A program made the translations under genes and the position numbers. From Halomonas almeriensis (GTDB taxonomy: Bacteria; Pseudomonadota; Gammaproteobacteria; Pseudomonadales; Halomonadaceae), in contig NZ_JAUFPO010000009.1 in assembly GCF_030409235.1 (NCBI RefSeq), positions 310,001 through 374,000 of the forward strand: a stretch of 64,000 bases of DNA, written 5' to 3'. The stretch's first letter is position 1; the number at the start of each line of letters is the position of its first letter. The notes beneath the pieces are model-generated. The model ran no database searches. It was not told the origin of the DNA and was given only the letters and a program-made list of their open reading frames with translations. Below are positions 17,214 through 27,460 of the stretch, piece by piece.

Positions 17214-17849
17214 ATGACATCGCAGCGCACGCGGGACCGCATGGTCGAGCGTCTGGCGCAACAGGGAATCGGCGATCGCCGGGTGCTGGATGTGATGACG
17301 CGGGCGCCGCGCCACCTCTTCCTCGATGAAGCGCTGTCGCACCGGGCCTACGAGGACACGTCCCTGCCCATCGGGCACGGCCAGACGCTGTCGCGCCCCT
17401 GGATCGTGGCGCGCATGAGCGAGCTGGTGGTGCAGGAGAGCCCGGCCCGGGTGCTGGAAGTCGGCACCGGCTCCGGTTATCAGACGCTGGTGCTGGCGCG
17501 GCTGGTGCCGGAGCTCTGGTCGGTGGAGCGCATCAATGCCCTGCATGAACGGGCGGGTGAGCGGTTGAACTGGCTCGGGGCCGGCAATGTGCAACTGCGT
17601 CTGGCGGATGGTGGGCATGGCTGGCCGGAAGCGGCGCCCTTCGACCTGGTCCTGTTGACCGCATGTGCCAGTGAAATCCCCATGCCCTTGCTGGCACAGC
17701 TGGAGGAAGGCGGCATCATGATCGCTCCCGTCGCCGACAGGAAAGGGGAACAGTGGCTGGTGCGCGTGCGTCGCCAGGGCAACCAGTTCGAGCGCGAACG
17801 ACTCGAGCCGGTGCATTTCGTGCCCTTGCTGGAAGGAGTCATTCGGTGA
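17214..17849 (+). CDS. pcm: Protein-L-isoaspartate O-methyltransferase
   Basis: 211-residue Pcm, which repairs isoaspartyl damage in aged proteins using SAM. The SAM motif VLEVGTGSGYQTLVLA and the LPIGHGQTLSRPWIVARM segment are typical. I chose the ATG at 17214 (MTSQRTRDRM), which has GGAAGGGG five bases upstream and matches the usual Pseudomonas-type N-terminus and length. An in-frame ATG at 17169 would add 15 residues and overlap surE. The stop overlaps the GTG of the DUF368 gene. Confidence 0.95.
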   Translation: MTSQRTRDRMVERLAQQGIGDRRVLDVMTRAPRHLFLDEALSHRAYEDTSLPIGHGQTLSRPWIVARMSELVVQESPARVLEVGTGSGYQTLVLARLVPELWSVERINALHERAGERLNWLGAGNVQLRLADGGHGWPEAAPFDLVLLTACASEIPMPLLAQLEEGGIMIAPVADRKGEQWLVRVRRQGNQFERERLEPVHFVPLLEGVIR

Positions 17850-18832
17850 AGCGATATCTGGGGCTGGTCTACAAGGGCGCCGGCATGGGAGCCGCGGATG
17901 CCGTGCCCGGGGTGTCGGGTGGCACCATCGCCTTCATTACCGGCATTTACGAGGAATTGATCCAGACCATTGAACGCTTTGGCCCCGGTGCGGTCGGCAT
18001 CTGGAAGCGCGAGGGCAGCGCGGGCCTGGTGGAATATCTCAACCTGCGCTTCCTGTTGCCGCTGCTGGCCGGTATCGGCCTGAGCCTGGTGAGCGTCGCG
18101 CATATCGTCGTATGGTTGATGGAAGCACAACCCAGGCTGCTGGATGGTTTCTTCTTCGGCCTGGTGGGCGCCTCGGCCCTGGTGGTCTGGCGACGGCCTT
18201 CGACCTGGCGCTGGTGGTATCTGTTGCCTCTTGCGGTGGGACTGGTGCTGGCTCAGGCCCTGCCTGCCCTGATGCCGCTGGTCTCGCAACTGGGTAGCCC
18301 GCGGCTGGTACTGGTGCTGGCGGGATTCATCGCCATCAGTGCCTTATTGCTGCCGGGCGTTTCGGGTAGCCTCTTGCTGTTGACCATGGGCCTCTACGGC
18401 ACGGTCATGGAAGGTATCCGCAGCGCCGACATGGCGCTTCTGGCGGTGTTCGGCCTGGGGTGTCTGGCAGGTCTGATGGTGTTCTCGCGAGTGCTGGGCT
18501 GGTTGCTGCGTCACGGTCATGACGCGACCATGCAACTCTTGGTGGGCTTTATCCTGGGGTCCCTGCCGGCCCTGTGGCCCTGGCGGCAAATGACGGCCTA
18601 TCAAATGGGGCCGGATGAACAGGCGATCCCCCTGGACTATCAGTATCTGGCCCCGGGAGAGTACAGCGTTGTCACGGGAGAGCCGTCTCAATGGCCTTTG
18701 GTGGTGCCGCTCATGTTGCTGGGTGCGGTTCTGGTGCTGAGCGTTGATCGCTTCACCGCCGGCTCCCCTACATCGAATGAAGACGAGCGTGATAGCGTAG
18801 ACAAGGACAAGGAGGATGGTTCCAATGCATAA
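17846..18832 (+). CDS. DUF368 family polyprenyl-phosphate transporter (PopT-like)
   Basis: 328-residue polytopic inner-membrane protein with the DUF368 hallmark GAGMGAADAVPGVSGGTIAFITGIYEELI near residues 11-39 and a second LLPGVSGSLLLL half, consistent with an internal repeat. About eight to ten hydrophobic segments are visible. DUF368 proteins (PopT) have been reported to recycle undecaprenyl phosphate across the cytoplasmic membrane, a step shared by peptidoglycan and other envelope polymers. It starts at GTG 17846 overlapping the pcm stop. It occupies the slot between pcm and nlpD, fitting an envelope role. Assignment to PopT is by family. Confidence 0.85.
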   Translation: MKRYLGLVYKGAGMGAADAVPGVSGGTIAFITGIYEELIQTIERFGPGAVGIWKREGSAGLVEYLNLRFLLPLLAGIGLSLVSVAHIVVWLMEAQPRLLDGFFFGLVGASALVVWRRPSTWRWWYLLPLAVGLVLAQALPALMPLVSQLGSPRLVLVLAGFIAISALLLPGVSGSLLLLTMGLYGTVMEGIRSADMALLAVFGLGCLAGLMVFSRVLGWLLRHGHDATMQLLVGFILGSLPALWPWRQMTAYQMGPDEQAIPLDYQYLAPGEYSVVTGEPSQWPLVVPLMLLGAVLVLSVDRFTAGSPTSNEDERDSVDKDKEDGSNA

Positions 18833-20024
18833 GGGGTTGCTGATCCCGGGGGTTGCGCTGCTGCTGGCTGGCTGTGTGGCCTCGCAAACCGAGACGGCGC
18901 CGGTACGCGTCGATGACCTGTCGACCGAGCGCGCGGCGTCCACGCCGGCCCAATACACCGTCAAGTCCGGTGATACGCTGTATGGTATCGCCTGGCGGCA
19001 CGACATGGACTATCGCGACCTGGCCGAGATCAATGATATTGGCCCGCCCTATGAGATCCAGCCGGGACAGCGTCTGGTGCTGAACGCCCAGGGTGCTGAC
19101 GCGAGTGATACCACGACGGCGTCGGGTGCTGCCGAGACGGACGATGCCGAGTCGGGTGACAGCGGTGCCGTGGCCAGCGGTGTTGCGGTAGCGGGCGGTG
19201 TCTCGGGCAGTGCGGCTGATGGTGGCACCGGTAACAGCGGCACGGCCGGGGATGACGAATCCCTGGACTGGCTGCTGCCCGCCGATGCCGGCAATGCTTC
19301 CGGCGCGTCGGGCGACAGCGAGAGTGCGCCCGGCCCGGTCTATGAGGACGACAGCTCGGACTCGGCCGACACGCAAGATTCGGCTGCCAGCGATTCGGAC
19401 GACGAGACGGCCACCAGCGAGGCAGACGACACCGAATCCGAGGGGGATACCCAGTCTGACGCCGAGCAGCGTGATGCCTCGAGCGAATCCACGCAGGACG
19501 CCGAGCAGGATGCCGGACAGTCCGGCGACGACGAGGATGCCCGGGTGGCTCAGAATGACGCTGAACAGAGCGCTTCCGAGTCGTCCAGCCAGGCCGCGAC
19601 CGATGCATCCAGCGGTCAGGACAGGTCGGGCCGGCAGTACACACCGGTCGATCCGGTGCCCTGGCAATGGCCGACCAGCGGCAGTGTCGTCGGCAATTAC
19701 GGCGAGGGTGACAGCATCACCGCCGGCATTGATATCAGTGGTCAGAAGGGGCAGCCTGTCAAGGCAGCCGCGCCGGGTATCGTGGTTTACGCGGGCAGTG
19801 GCGTGCGTGGTTACGGCAACCTGATTCTCCTCAAGCACAATGACCAGTTCCTGAGTGCCTATGCCCACAACGACGCCCTGAGCGTGAAGGAAAACGATGT
19901 GGTGCGGGCAGGCGAGGTGATCGCCAGCATGGGGGACAGCGATGCCCAGGATGTGCGGCTGCATTTCGAGGTGCGCAAGGACGGTCAGCCGCAGGACCCC
20001 CTGGAGTATCTTCCCGCGCGTTGA
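18825..20024 (+). CDS. nlpD: NlpD-like lipoprotein, LysM + degenerate M23 (amidase activator)
   Basis: 399-residue lipoprotein (lipobox LLAGC, Cys17). LysM is at about 43-88 (YTVKSGDTLYGIAWRHD...GQRLVL). The M23/LytM domain is at about 280-399 and ends LHFEVRKDGQPQDPLEYLP. The first metal ligand is lost (GIDISGQKG rather than HxGxD), as in E. coli NlpD, so it should activate AmiC-type amidases rather than cut peptidoglycan. Between the domains lies an unusually long Asp/Glu/Ser/Ala-rich linker (about 90-265). The ATG at 18825 is nine bases from GGAGG; the ATG at 18816 abuts it. rpoS follows, and its promoter may lie inside this gene as in other bacteria. Confidence 0.93.
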   Translation: MHKGLLIPGVALLLAGCVASQTETAPVRVDDLSTERAASTPAQYTVKSGDTLYGIAWRHDMDYRDLAEINDIGPPYEIQPGQRLVLNAQGADASDTTTASGAAETDDAESGDSGAVASGVAVAGGVSGSAADGGTGNSGTAGDDESLDWLLPADAGNASGASGDSESAPGPVYEDDSSDSADTQDSAASDSDDETATSEADDTESEGDTQSDAEQRDASSESTQDAEQDAGQSGDDEDARVAQNDAEQSASESSSQAATDASSGQDRSGRQYTPVDPVPWQWPTSGSVVGNYGEGDSITAGIDISGQKGQPVKAAAPGIVVYAGSGVRGYGNLILLKHNDQFLSAYAHNDALSVKENDVVRAGEVIASMGDSDAQDVRLHFEVRKDGQPQDPLEYLPAR

Positions 20025-20145
20025 ATGATGCGCCCAATGTCGTGATTGCACTTCGCCATCCGGGCGTCATACAACAATAATCTCGGGCATTGAAGGTGGG
20101 TAGTGACATTCACAATGCCGAGTCGCAACCATGGGGTAGCAATCG

Positions 20146-21138
20146 ATGAGCATGCTTGAACGGGACCTTCAGGATGTGAATCTGGAGTCGGCCGCCGAGG
20201 CGGATGATGAGTCGGTAGAAACCGTCGAACTCGAAGTCGGGGCGGTGGATGACAGTGACGAGGCCTTCGAAAAGGCCTTGAGTCGCGAGGATCGTCACCA
20301 GAATCACAGCCTCGACGCCACCCAGATCTATCTCAACGAGATCGGCTTCTCGCCCTTGTTGACGCCCGAGGAGGAGGTCCACTACGGGCGCCTGGCGCGC
20401 CAGGGCGACCCCCAGGGGCGTTCGCGCATGATCGAGTCGAACCTGCGCCTGGTGGTCAAGATCGCCCGCCGCTATCTCAACCGGGGTTTGACGCTGCTCG
20501 ATCTGATCGAGGAGGGCAACCTCGGCCTGATCCGGGCCGTGGAGAAGTTCGACCCCGAGCGCGGGTTCCGCTTCTCCACCTATGCGACCTGGTGGATCCG
20601 TCAGACCATCGAACGTGCCCTGATGAACCAGACGCGTACCATTCGTCTGCCGATTCATGTGGTCAAGGAGCTCAACATCTATCTGCGGGCCGCCCGCGAG
20701 TTGACCCAGAAGCTCGACCACGAGGCGACCGCCGAGGAAATCGCCGACCACCTCGACAAGCCGGTGGCCAGCGTCAAGAAGATGATGGGGCTCAACGAGC
20801 GGGTGTCCTCGGTGGATTACCCGGTGGGCAGCGAGAGTGACAAGCCGCTCATCGAGACGATCACCGACGAGAACGACCTGGGCCCCGAATCCTCGCTGGT
20901 GGACGGGGACGTCAAGCAGCATGTCGACGACTGGCTGGCCGAGCTGACCGACAAGCAGTGCGAGGTGGTGGTGCGCCGCTTCGGGCTGCGTGGGCACGAG
21001 GCCGCCACCCTGGAACAGGTCGGTGAAGAGATCGGCCTGACCCGCGAACGGGTGCGCCAGATTCAGGTGGAGGCGCTGAAAAAACTGCGTCGTCTGCTCG
21101 ACAAGCAGGGCCTGGACCTGGACGCCATCTTTGAATAG
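20146..21138 (+). CDS. rpoS: RNA polymerase sigma factor RpoS
   Basis: 330-residue stationary-phase and general-stress sigma factor. After an acidic N-terminus (about 1-55) come region 1.2 ([21 protein letters not shown]), region 2 ([54 protein letters not shown] split over about 101-153), region 3 and region 4 ([22 protein letters not shown]). The order after nlpD is canonical. A 121-base spacer with no strong hairpin separates the two genes. Confidence 0.97.
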   Translation: MSMLERDLQDVNLESAAEADDESVETVELEVGAVDDSDEAFEKALSREDRHQNHSLDATQIYLNEIGFSPLLTPEEEVHYGRLARQGDPQGRSRMIESNLRLVVKIARRYLNRGLTLLDLIEEGNLGLIRAVEKFDPERGFRFSTYATWWIRQTIERALMNQTRTIRLPIHVVKELNIYLRAARELTQKLDHEATAEEIADHLDKPVASVKKMMGLNERVSSVDYPVGSESDKPLIETITDENDLGPESSLVDGDVKQHVDDWLAELTDKQCEVVVRRFGLRGHEAATLEQVGEEIGLTRERVRQIQVEALKKLRRLLDKQGLDLDAIFE

Positions 21139-21183
21139 CGCAGGTCAGCCGGCTTGACGCCCGCGCTTGCCTGCCGTGCCGCT

Positions 21184-21213
21184 GGAAAGCCAGGACATTG
21201 TTCTGGCTTTTCC
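21184..21213 (+). terminator. rpoS terminator
   Basis: AAAGCCAG (21186-21193), a nine-base loop, CTGGCTTT (21203-21210) then TCC, about 45 bases after the rpoS stop. Confidence 0.6.
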
Positions 21214-21249
21214 TGTGTTATCCCCCCGCCCATGAAGTGAGTACTGCCC

Positions 21250-22362
21250 ATGGCACGCCCCCTGACAGCCGACATCGACCTGGATGCCCTGCGCCATAAT
21301 TACCTGCTGGCGCGGGATCTGGCACCGCAAAGTCGGTCAATGGTAGTGCTCAAGGCGGATGCCTACGGTCATGGACTAGTGGCCTGTGCGCGCGCTCTAG
21401 CCGACCTGGCCCCGGCGTTTGCAGTGGCCTGCATCGAGGAGGCCGAGCTACTGCGGGATGCCGGCATCACCACGCCGATCGCCTTGCTCGAGGGTTTCTT
21501 CACGGCAGACGAACTGACGCGTATCGATGAGCTGGACCTGTGGACGGTCGTGCACAGTGACTGGCAGGTCGAGGCTCTGCTCGCCTACCGTCCCGCCCGG
21601 CCGCTTCACGTCTGGGTCAAGGTGGATTCCGGCATGCACCGACTCGGTTTCATGCCGGGCCGGGTGGCGGTTGTCTGGGAGCGTCTGGCCGGAGCCACCC
21701 AGCAGGTCGGTGACCTGCATCTGGTCAGCCATTTCGCCACGGCCGATCAGGCCGACACGCATGACTTTCAGCGGCAGATGGGACTCCTACAGCGCCTGGC
21801 CGACGACCTTCAGGCGCCGACCTGCCTGGCAAATTCGCCGGCGACGCTGTCCAGGCCGCAATCGCACGCTGACTGGAACCGTCCGGGTGTCATGCTGTAC
21901 GGCAGTGATCCGCTGGAAGTTCCCAATGCGTTCAGCCAGCGTCTTCGGCCGGTGATGACCCTGAGCTCGGAAATCATCGCCATTCGTCATCTGGCGACGG
22001 GCGAGCGGGTCGGCTATGGCGGGCGCTGGCAGGCGGGCCGGGCATCGCGCATTGCCGTGGTGGCCTGTGGCTATGGCGATGGCTATGATCGTCATGCCCG
22101 GGATGGCACGCCGGTACTGGTGGGCGGCCAGCGAACCGAACTGGCCGGCAAGGTGTCCATGGACATGTTGACCGTCGATATCACCGACCTGCCCGAGGCC
22201 GATATCGGCACCGAGGTCACCTTGTGGGGGCGCGCCGCCAACGGCGAAGTGCTGACGGTCGATGAGGTCGCCCGTCACTGCGACACCATCAGCTATACCC
22301 TGATGACCGGGGTGCTGCCCAGAGTGCCCAGACGTTATCATGACGCTCGACCCCGAGTGTGA
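21250..22362 (+). CDS. alr: Alanine racemase
   Basis: 370-residue PLP-dependent alanine racemase supplying D-alanine for peptidoglycan. The PLP lysine is Lys35 in VVLKADAYGHG, and the second catalytic base region is GERVGYGGRW. The segments VKVDSGMHRLGF and GKVSMDMLTVD are normal. The single ATG at 21250 begins the conserved ARPLTADIDLDALRHN. The next gene starts eight bases after its stop. Whether it is the biosynthetic or catabolic isoform cannot be told from sequence. Confidence 0.96.
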   Translation: MARPLTADIDLDALRHNYLLARDLAPQSRSMVVLKADAYGHGLVACARALADLAPAFAVACIEEAELLRDAGITTPIALLEGFFTADELTRIDELDLWTVVHSDWQVEALLAYRPARPLHVWVKVDSGMHRLGFMPGRVAVVWERLAGATQQVGDLHLVSHFATADQADTHDFQRQMGLLQRLADDLQAPTCLANSPATLSRPQSHADWNRPGVMLYGSDPLEVPNAFSQRLRPVMTLSSEIIAIRHLATGERVGYGGRWQAGRASRIAVVACGYGDGYDRHARDGTPVLVGGQRTELAGKVSMDMLTVDITDLPEADIGTEVTLWGRAANGEVLTVDEVARHCDTISYTLMTGVLPRVPRRYHDARPRV

Positions 22363-22369
22363 GAGCCCC

Positions 22370-23284
22370 ATGACCGACAACGCTTCCGACGCCCGCTTTC
22401 TCCACCCCCGCTACTGGACGACCTGGCTGGCCATCGGTGCCATGTATGTCGGCGCCTGGCTGCCCTGGCGGCTCAAGATGGCCATCGGCAGAGGCATCGG
22501 CCTGCTGGCCTGGCGCTTTGCCAAGCGGCGTCGCCATATCACCGAGACCAATATTCGGCTGTGTTTCCCGGAGCGTGACGCGGCGCAGCAGCGCAAGCTG
22601 GTCAAGGAGGTCTTCGTGGCCAACGGCATGGGCATTCTCGAAACCGCTACCGGCTGGTGTCGGGATCCCGAGCACCTGCGGCATCGTGTGGTCTTCGAGG
22701 GCCGGGAGCACATGGCGCGGCTTCAGGCCGAGGGCAGGGGCGCCCTGATCATCGGCATCCACTTCTCGACACTGGACCTCGGCGGCGCCCTGCACTCGCT
22801 GTTCTTTCCTGCCGACGCGGTCTACCGGCCGCACAACAATCCGCTCTTCGAGCGTTTCATGACCCGCGCCCGCCATCGCAGCTTCGGCACGGCCATCGAC
22901 CGGCATGACCTGCGAGGCGTCGTCCGTCACCTCAAGGCCGGGCGCAACGTCTGGTACTCTCCGGATCAGGACTTCGGCCGAGACGCCAGCGTCTTTGCGC
23001 CCTTCTTCGGCGTGGAAGCGGCCACCATCCGGTTGACCGCCAAGATCGCCCGGATGACCGGCGCCCCGGTGATCCCCTTCATCTTTCACCGTGACACCGA
23101 TGACACCACCTACCGGCTGGAATATCTGCCGCCGCTGGAAGACTTTCCCAGCGGCGATGAACGAGCCGATGCCGCCCGCATCAACGCCGTGATCGAAGCC
23201 GCCATCCGCCGCCACCCGGAGCAGTACCTGTGGCTGCATCGACGCTTCAAGACCAGGCCCGAGGGCGAGCCCGAGCTGTATTGA
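22370..23284 (+). CDS. Lysophospholipid/lipid A-type acyltransferase (LpxL/HtrB family)
   Basis: 304-residue acyltransferase of the lipid A late-acyltransferase family. It has an N-terminal membrane segment (about 18-35), the HX4D active-site motif HFSTLD, the VYRPHNNPLFERF region and the C-terminal PEQYLWLHRRFKTRPEGEPELY ending typical of LpxL. It should add a secondary acyl chain to lipid A precursors at the inner membrane. I use the ATG at 22370; an in-frame ATG at 22340 overlaps alr. Whether it acts as LpxL or LpxM cannot be decided here. Confidence 0.9.
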   Translation: MTDNASDARFLHPRYWTTWLAIGAMYVGAWLPWRLKMAIGRGIGLLAWRFAKRRRHITETNIRLCFPERDAAQQRKLVKEVFVANGMGILETATGWCRDPEHLRHRVVFEGREHMARLQAEGRGALIIGIHFSTLDLGGALHSLFFPADAVYRPHNNPLFERFMTRARHRSFGTAIDRHDLRGVVRHLKAGRNVWYSPDQDFGRDASVFAPFFGVEAATIRLTAKIARMTGAPVIPFIFHRDTDDTTYRLEYLPPLEDFPSGDERADAARINAVIEAAIRRHPEQYLWLHRRFKTRPEGEPELY

Positions 23285-23291
23285 AGCTTGG

Positions 23292-23322
23292 GAGCTGTAA
23301 GCTTTAAGCCGTAAGCCATAAG
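23292..23322 (+). repeat. Heptanucleotide tandem array after the acyltransferase gene
   Basis: Period-7 units GAGCTGT, AAGCTTT, AAGCCGT, AAGCCAT, AAG, starting 7 bases after the stop codon and running into the terminator. It belongs with the GAGNNNN arrays at 27331, 46584, 55396 and 55494. Confidence 0.7.
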
Positions 23323-23324
23323 AA

Positions 23325-23354
23325 AACCCCACGACCGCGAGGGGCCGTGGGGTT
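23325..23354. terminator. Bidirectional terminator between acyltransferase gene and ettA
   Basis: AACCCCACG (23325-23333) pairs with CGTGGGGTT (23346-23354). Read on the minus strand the stem is followed by a TTTTCTT tract. It sits between convergent genes, about 155 bases beyond the ettA stop. Confidence 0.7.
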
Positions 23355-23390
23355 CGTGCTCTGCTCAAGGCAGTCGAGTTGCGGAAGGTG

Positions 23391-23508
23391 GCGAGCGACG
23401 GTCAGACCAGGCGAGAATCGGCGAGGCCGCGCAGTGTACGAGCGGGGTACATGAGCATGCCGAGCCGATTCTCAACGCCGTATGACCGAGCGCAGCCCCT
23501 TCGCTGCA
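23391..23508. repeat. Hairpin-rich dispersed element, copy 1
   Basis: Nested inverted repeats: CGGTCA (23399-23404) with TGACCG (23483-23488); GAGAATCGGC (23413-23422) with GCCGATTCTC (23464-23473); and an inner GTGTAC/GTACAT pair. It ends with GCAGC...GCTGC at 23492-23507, just beyond the ettA stop. A diverged copy with the same architecture lies at 63534-63640. No protein reading is convincing on either strand. It may be a structured RNA or a dispersed repeat; I cannot name it. Confidence 0.6.
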
Positions 23509-23509
23509 C

Positions 23510-25171
<1,662 letters not shown>

Positions 25172-25183
25172 GGAATCTCACTA

Positions 25184-25218
25184 GGTTGGAGGTTCAGGGT
25201 TGGAAGTTCGGGGTTGGA
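25184..25218. repeat. Period-7 repeat upstream of ettA
   Basis: GGTTGGA, GGTTCAG, GGTTGGA, AGTTCGG, GGTTGGA: five heptamers. Unlike the other arrays it lies at the 5' side of a gene (13 bases before the ettA start), in the spacer downstream of the PA3496-family gene. Confidence 0.6.
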
Positions 25219-25293
25219 GCACTGCCCCGATGATAGTGGCCGCGTTCGGGAAAGGCCAGGGAGTCGCCGACAAAGTCGCCGATCATGACCGCC

Positions 25294-25342
25294 CGCCCGG
25301 GAGAGTGCGCCGGGCGCGACCCCGGGCTTTTGGCCCGGGGTC
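25294..25342. terminator. Two tandem hairpins downstream of the PA3496-family gene
   Basis: CGCCCGG...CCGGGCG (25294-25316), then GACCCCGGGC, loop TTTTG, GCCCGGGGTC (25318-25342). Both are GC-rich without a T run. The second begins six bases beyond the stop of the minus-strand gene, so it may terminate or protect its mRNA. Confidence 0.5.
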
Positions 25343-25347
25343 GGCCA

Positions 25348-25551
25348 TCATTCCTGTTCTTCGTCGAGATCCAGGTCCCATTCGTCCTGGAGGTCGCGTT
25401 GCAGACGACGCGCTTCCAGAAGGTCTTCCAGGCGTCGCCGGGCCTGCAGCTGCTCCGCCCGGCTGGCCGGACGCTGCGGTGCCGCGTCGGCATCCACATC
25501 GATCTGGTCAAGCGCATCGTCATCATCATCGTCAATCGTGTCAGGGCGCAT
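25348..25551 (-). CDS. PA3496-family small acidic protein
   Basis: 67 residues from the ATG at 25551, which has GGAGGG seven bases upstream. A longer reading from 25620 adds an unrelated basic segment and is rejected. A run of six Asp at about 7-12 is followed by a charged helical region (RAEQLQARRRLEDLLEARRLQRDLQDEWDLDLDE). This layout, an acidic N-part plus an 'IEQLLEERRL'-like helix, is that of the PA3496 family, annotated as putative envelope-integrity proteins. No signal peptide or membrane span is seen. Function is uncertain. Confidence 0.75.
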   Translation of the reverse strand: MRPDTIDDDDDDALDQIDVDADAAPQRPASRAEQLQARRRLEDLLEARRLQRDLQDEWDLDLDEEQE

Positions 25552-25690
25552 GTGATGTCCCTCCAAGGCCGGCCACGCTGCTCGGTCAGTCCACGCCCGC
25601 CGCGTGCCGATGCGCGACACGCGTCAGGGCCCCTGTCGGCTATATAAGACGAGATGCGCGAGAGTGCAAGTCCCCTGCGTGGGCTCGGGT

Positions 25691-27004
25691 CTACTCCGCT
25701 TCAGGCAACCTGTGGGATGTCAGTGCGGCAGCCAGGCCGCACAACGCTAACAGGAGCAGCAGCGGGGCGGTGCCCAGCCATTGGGCGAGGCCCCCGATCA
25801 CCCCGCCAACCAGCAGCATCAGGATGCCCGTGAAGGTGTTGGACAGTGCCACGTAGAGGGAGCGCTGCTGCTGGCTCGCCATGTCAACGACATAGGTCTT
25901 GCGGCCCAGGCGTATCCCGGCATGCACGATAACCAGCAGGGCATAGACCAGCGCATAGGGCCAGACCTGCTGCGACCACGCCTCTGGCCACCAGGCGATG
26001 CTGGCGCCGAGCAGGCAGCAGGCGGCCGTGCCCAGTCCACCATCACGCAGGACCCGCCGGCTCGAGGTGTCGGCACGCTTGCCCCACAGCGGGCTGGCCA
26101 GCATGCCGGCAATACCCGAGACGAGAATCAGGATGCCCAGCCCGCCCAGTTCGGCGCCACTCTGCTGCTGGCCCATCAGCGCCACATAGGGCAGGGCCAG
26201 TGCACTGGCAAGCAGCAGGCCACGTGCCAGATTGAAGTGCCGGAAGGTGCGGTCGTCGCGGAGGAGTCGCAGGCCGCTGGCCAGCGACTGGCGGATGCTG
26301 TCGCCACCCTCGATGGCCCCCGGGGCTTCGCGAATGCGAGCGGCGCACAAGGCATTGATGGCCCAGCCACAGGCACCCACGCTCAGCAGGATGGCCAGGG
26401 CGAGCTGGCCGGGCCGGTCATCGAAGCCCAGCAGCACGGCTCCGGCCAGCAGGGTGGTGGCGCTGGCCACGCTACCGCTCCAGCCCATCAGGGTGCCGCG
26501 CTGGCGCTTGGCGATGGTCTTGCCCAGCACATCCTTGGTGGCAATGGATGACAGCCCGCGGGACAGTGACAACATGGTCACCACGGCCAGCACCAGGGCG
26601 CCGCCCCAGCCGCCCTCCCCCTGCAGGGCCAGAACCGCCAGGGCCGCCGCGCAGCCTGCCTGCAGGATGCTGCCGATGGCCCAGGCCCACTGGCGTCGGC
26701 GGTGCTGGCGGATCAGACCGGCGAACAGCAGCTGGGGCAGCAGGGCGCCGGCCTCGCGGATCGGTACCAGCATGCCCACCATCCAGGCCGGCCCACCGAT
26801 GACTCCCAGCAGCCAGGGCAGCACCAGGCGCGCACTGGAGAGCTCGTCAGCCAGCTTGTTACCCACTGACGCCACCAGATGTAGGACGGCATTGCGCGGC
26901 TGCTCGCGACACGCCGAGTCGGGAATATCCTGGCACAGGCGGCTGTCTTCATCGCCGGTGAGCCACTCGAAGAGTCGTGATTGACTGATGTCGCCTTGTG
27001 CCAT
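25691..27004 (-). CDS. MFS transporter
   Basis: 437-residue major-facilitator protein with about 12 hydrophobic segments. An unusual cytosolic N-terminal extension of about 40 residues (MAQGDISQSRLFEWLTGDED...) precedes the first helix. The loop between helices 2 and 3 (LIRQHRRRQWAW) and the central RGLSSIATKDVLGKTIAKRQRG segment are MFS-like. The substrate cannot be told. It starts at ATG 27004 and is divergent from the SelW-like gene 55 bases away. Confidence 0.85.
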   Translation of the reverse strand: MAQGDISQSRLFEWLTGDEDSRLCQDIPDSACREQPRNAVLHLVASVGNKLADELSSARLVLPWLLGVIGGPAWMVGMLVPIREAGALLPQLLFAGLIRQHRRRQWAWAIGSILQAGCAAALAVLALQGEGGWGGALVLAVVTMLSLSRGLSSIATKDVLGKTIAKRQRGTLMGWSGSVASATTLLAGAVLLGFDDRPGQLALAILLSVGACGWAINALCAARIREAPGAIEGGDSIRQSLASGLRLLRDDRTFRHFNLARGLLLASALALPYVALMGQQQSGAELGGLGILILVSGIAGMLASPLWGKRADTSSRRVLRDGGLGTAACCLLGASIAWWPEAWSQQVWPYALVYALLVIVHAGIRLGRKTYVVDMASQQQRSLYVALSNTFTGILMLLVGGVIGGLAQWLGTAPLLLLLALCGLAAALTSHRLPEAE

Positions 27005-27059
27005 TCTGTCTCCAGGGCGGTATTATGGGGGTTTACATTCTTGCGGCACTCGAGGTGAT

Positions 27060-27329
27060 ATGTCACGTATCCATATTCACTACTGTACACAGTGCCAGTG
27101 GTTACTGCGTAGTGCCTGGTATGCACAGGAGCTGCTTTCTACCTTCGGCGAAGCGCTCGAGGAAGTGGCCCTGGTGCCTGCCCACAGCGGGCATTTCGAG
27201 ATCCTCATGGATGATGAGAGCCTCTGGGAGCGCAAGCGCGACGGCGGCTTTCCGGACAGCAAGGTGCTGAAACAGAAAGTTCGGGATCGCCTGGACCCGG
27301 GCCGCGACCTGGGGCATGTCGATCGATAA
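27060..27329 (+). CDS. SelT/SelW/SelH (Rdx) family protein
   Basis: 89-residue thioredoxin-like Rdx protein starting at ATG 27060 directly behind CGAGGTGAT. The redox motif is CTQC at residues 9-12, a Cys form of the CxxU site of selenoproteins W/T/H. The rest follows the family: YCTQCQWLLRSAWYAQELL, then GHFEILMDDESLWERKRDGGFPDSKVLKQKVRD. Probable cytosolic thiol-redox function, partner unknown. A heptamer array begins two bases after its stop codon. Confidence 0.9.
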   Translation: MSRIHIHYCTQCQWLLRSAWYAQELLSTFGEALEEVALVPAHSGHFEILMDDESLWERKRDGGFPDSKVLKQKVRDRLDPGRDLGHVDR

Positions 27330-27330
27330 T

Positions 27331-27400
27331 GCACTACGAGCTACGAGCTACGAGCTACGAGCTACGAGCTACGAGTTACGAGTTACGAGATGTGAGTCGT
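27331..27400 (+). repeat. Heptanucleotide tandem array after the SelW-like gene
   Basis: Ten period-7 units starting two bases after the stop: GCACTAC, five GAGCTAC, two GAGTTAC, GAGATGT, GAGTCGT. Units share GAG and drift at the other positions. Confidence 0.85.
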
Positions 27401-27460
27401 GCTGGACTGGTCGCGACAAGTGTGCGGGGCTTTTTTTCAGATGATAAGTGGGGAAATGTC

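Noticed and set aside
27329..27460. N-terminal extension of the EamA transporter with YELRATS repeats
   Set aside because: It is translation of the heptamer array, overlaps the SelW-like stop codon, and a good start with its own ribosome site exists at 27461.
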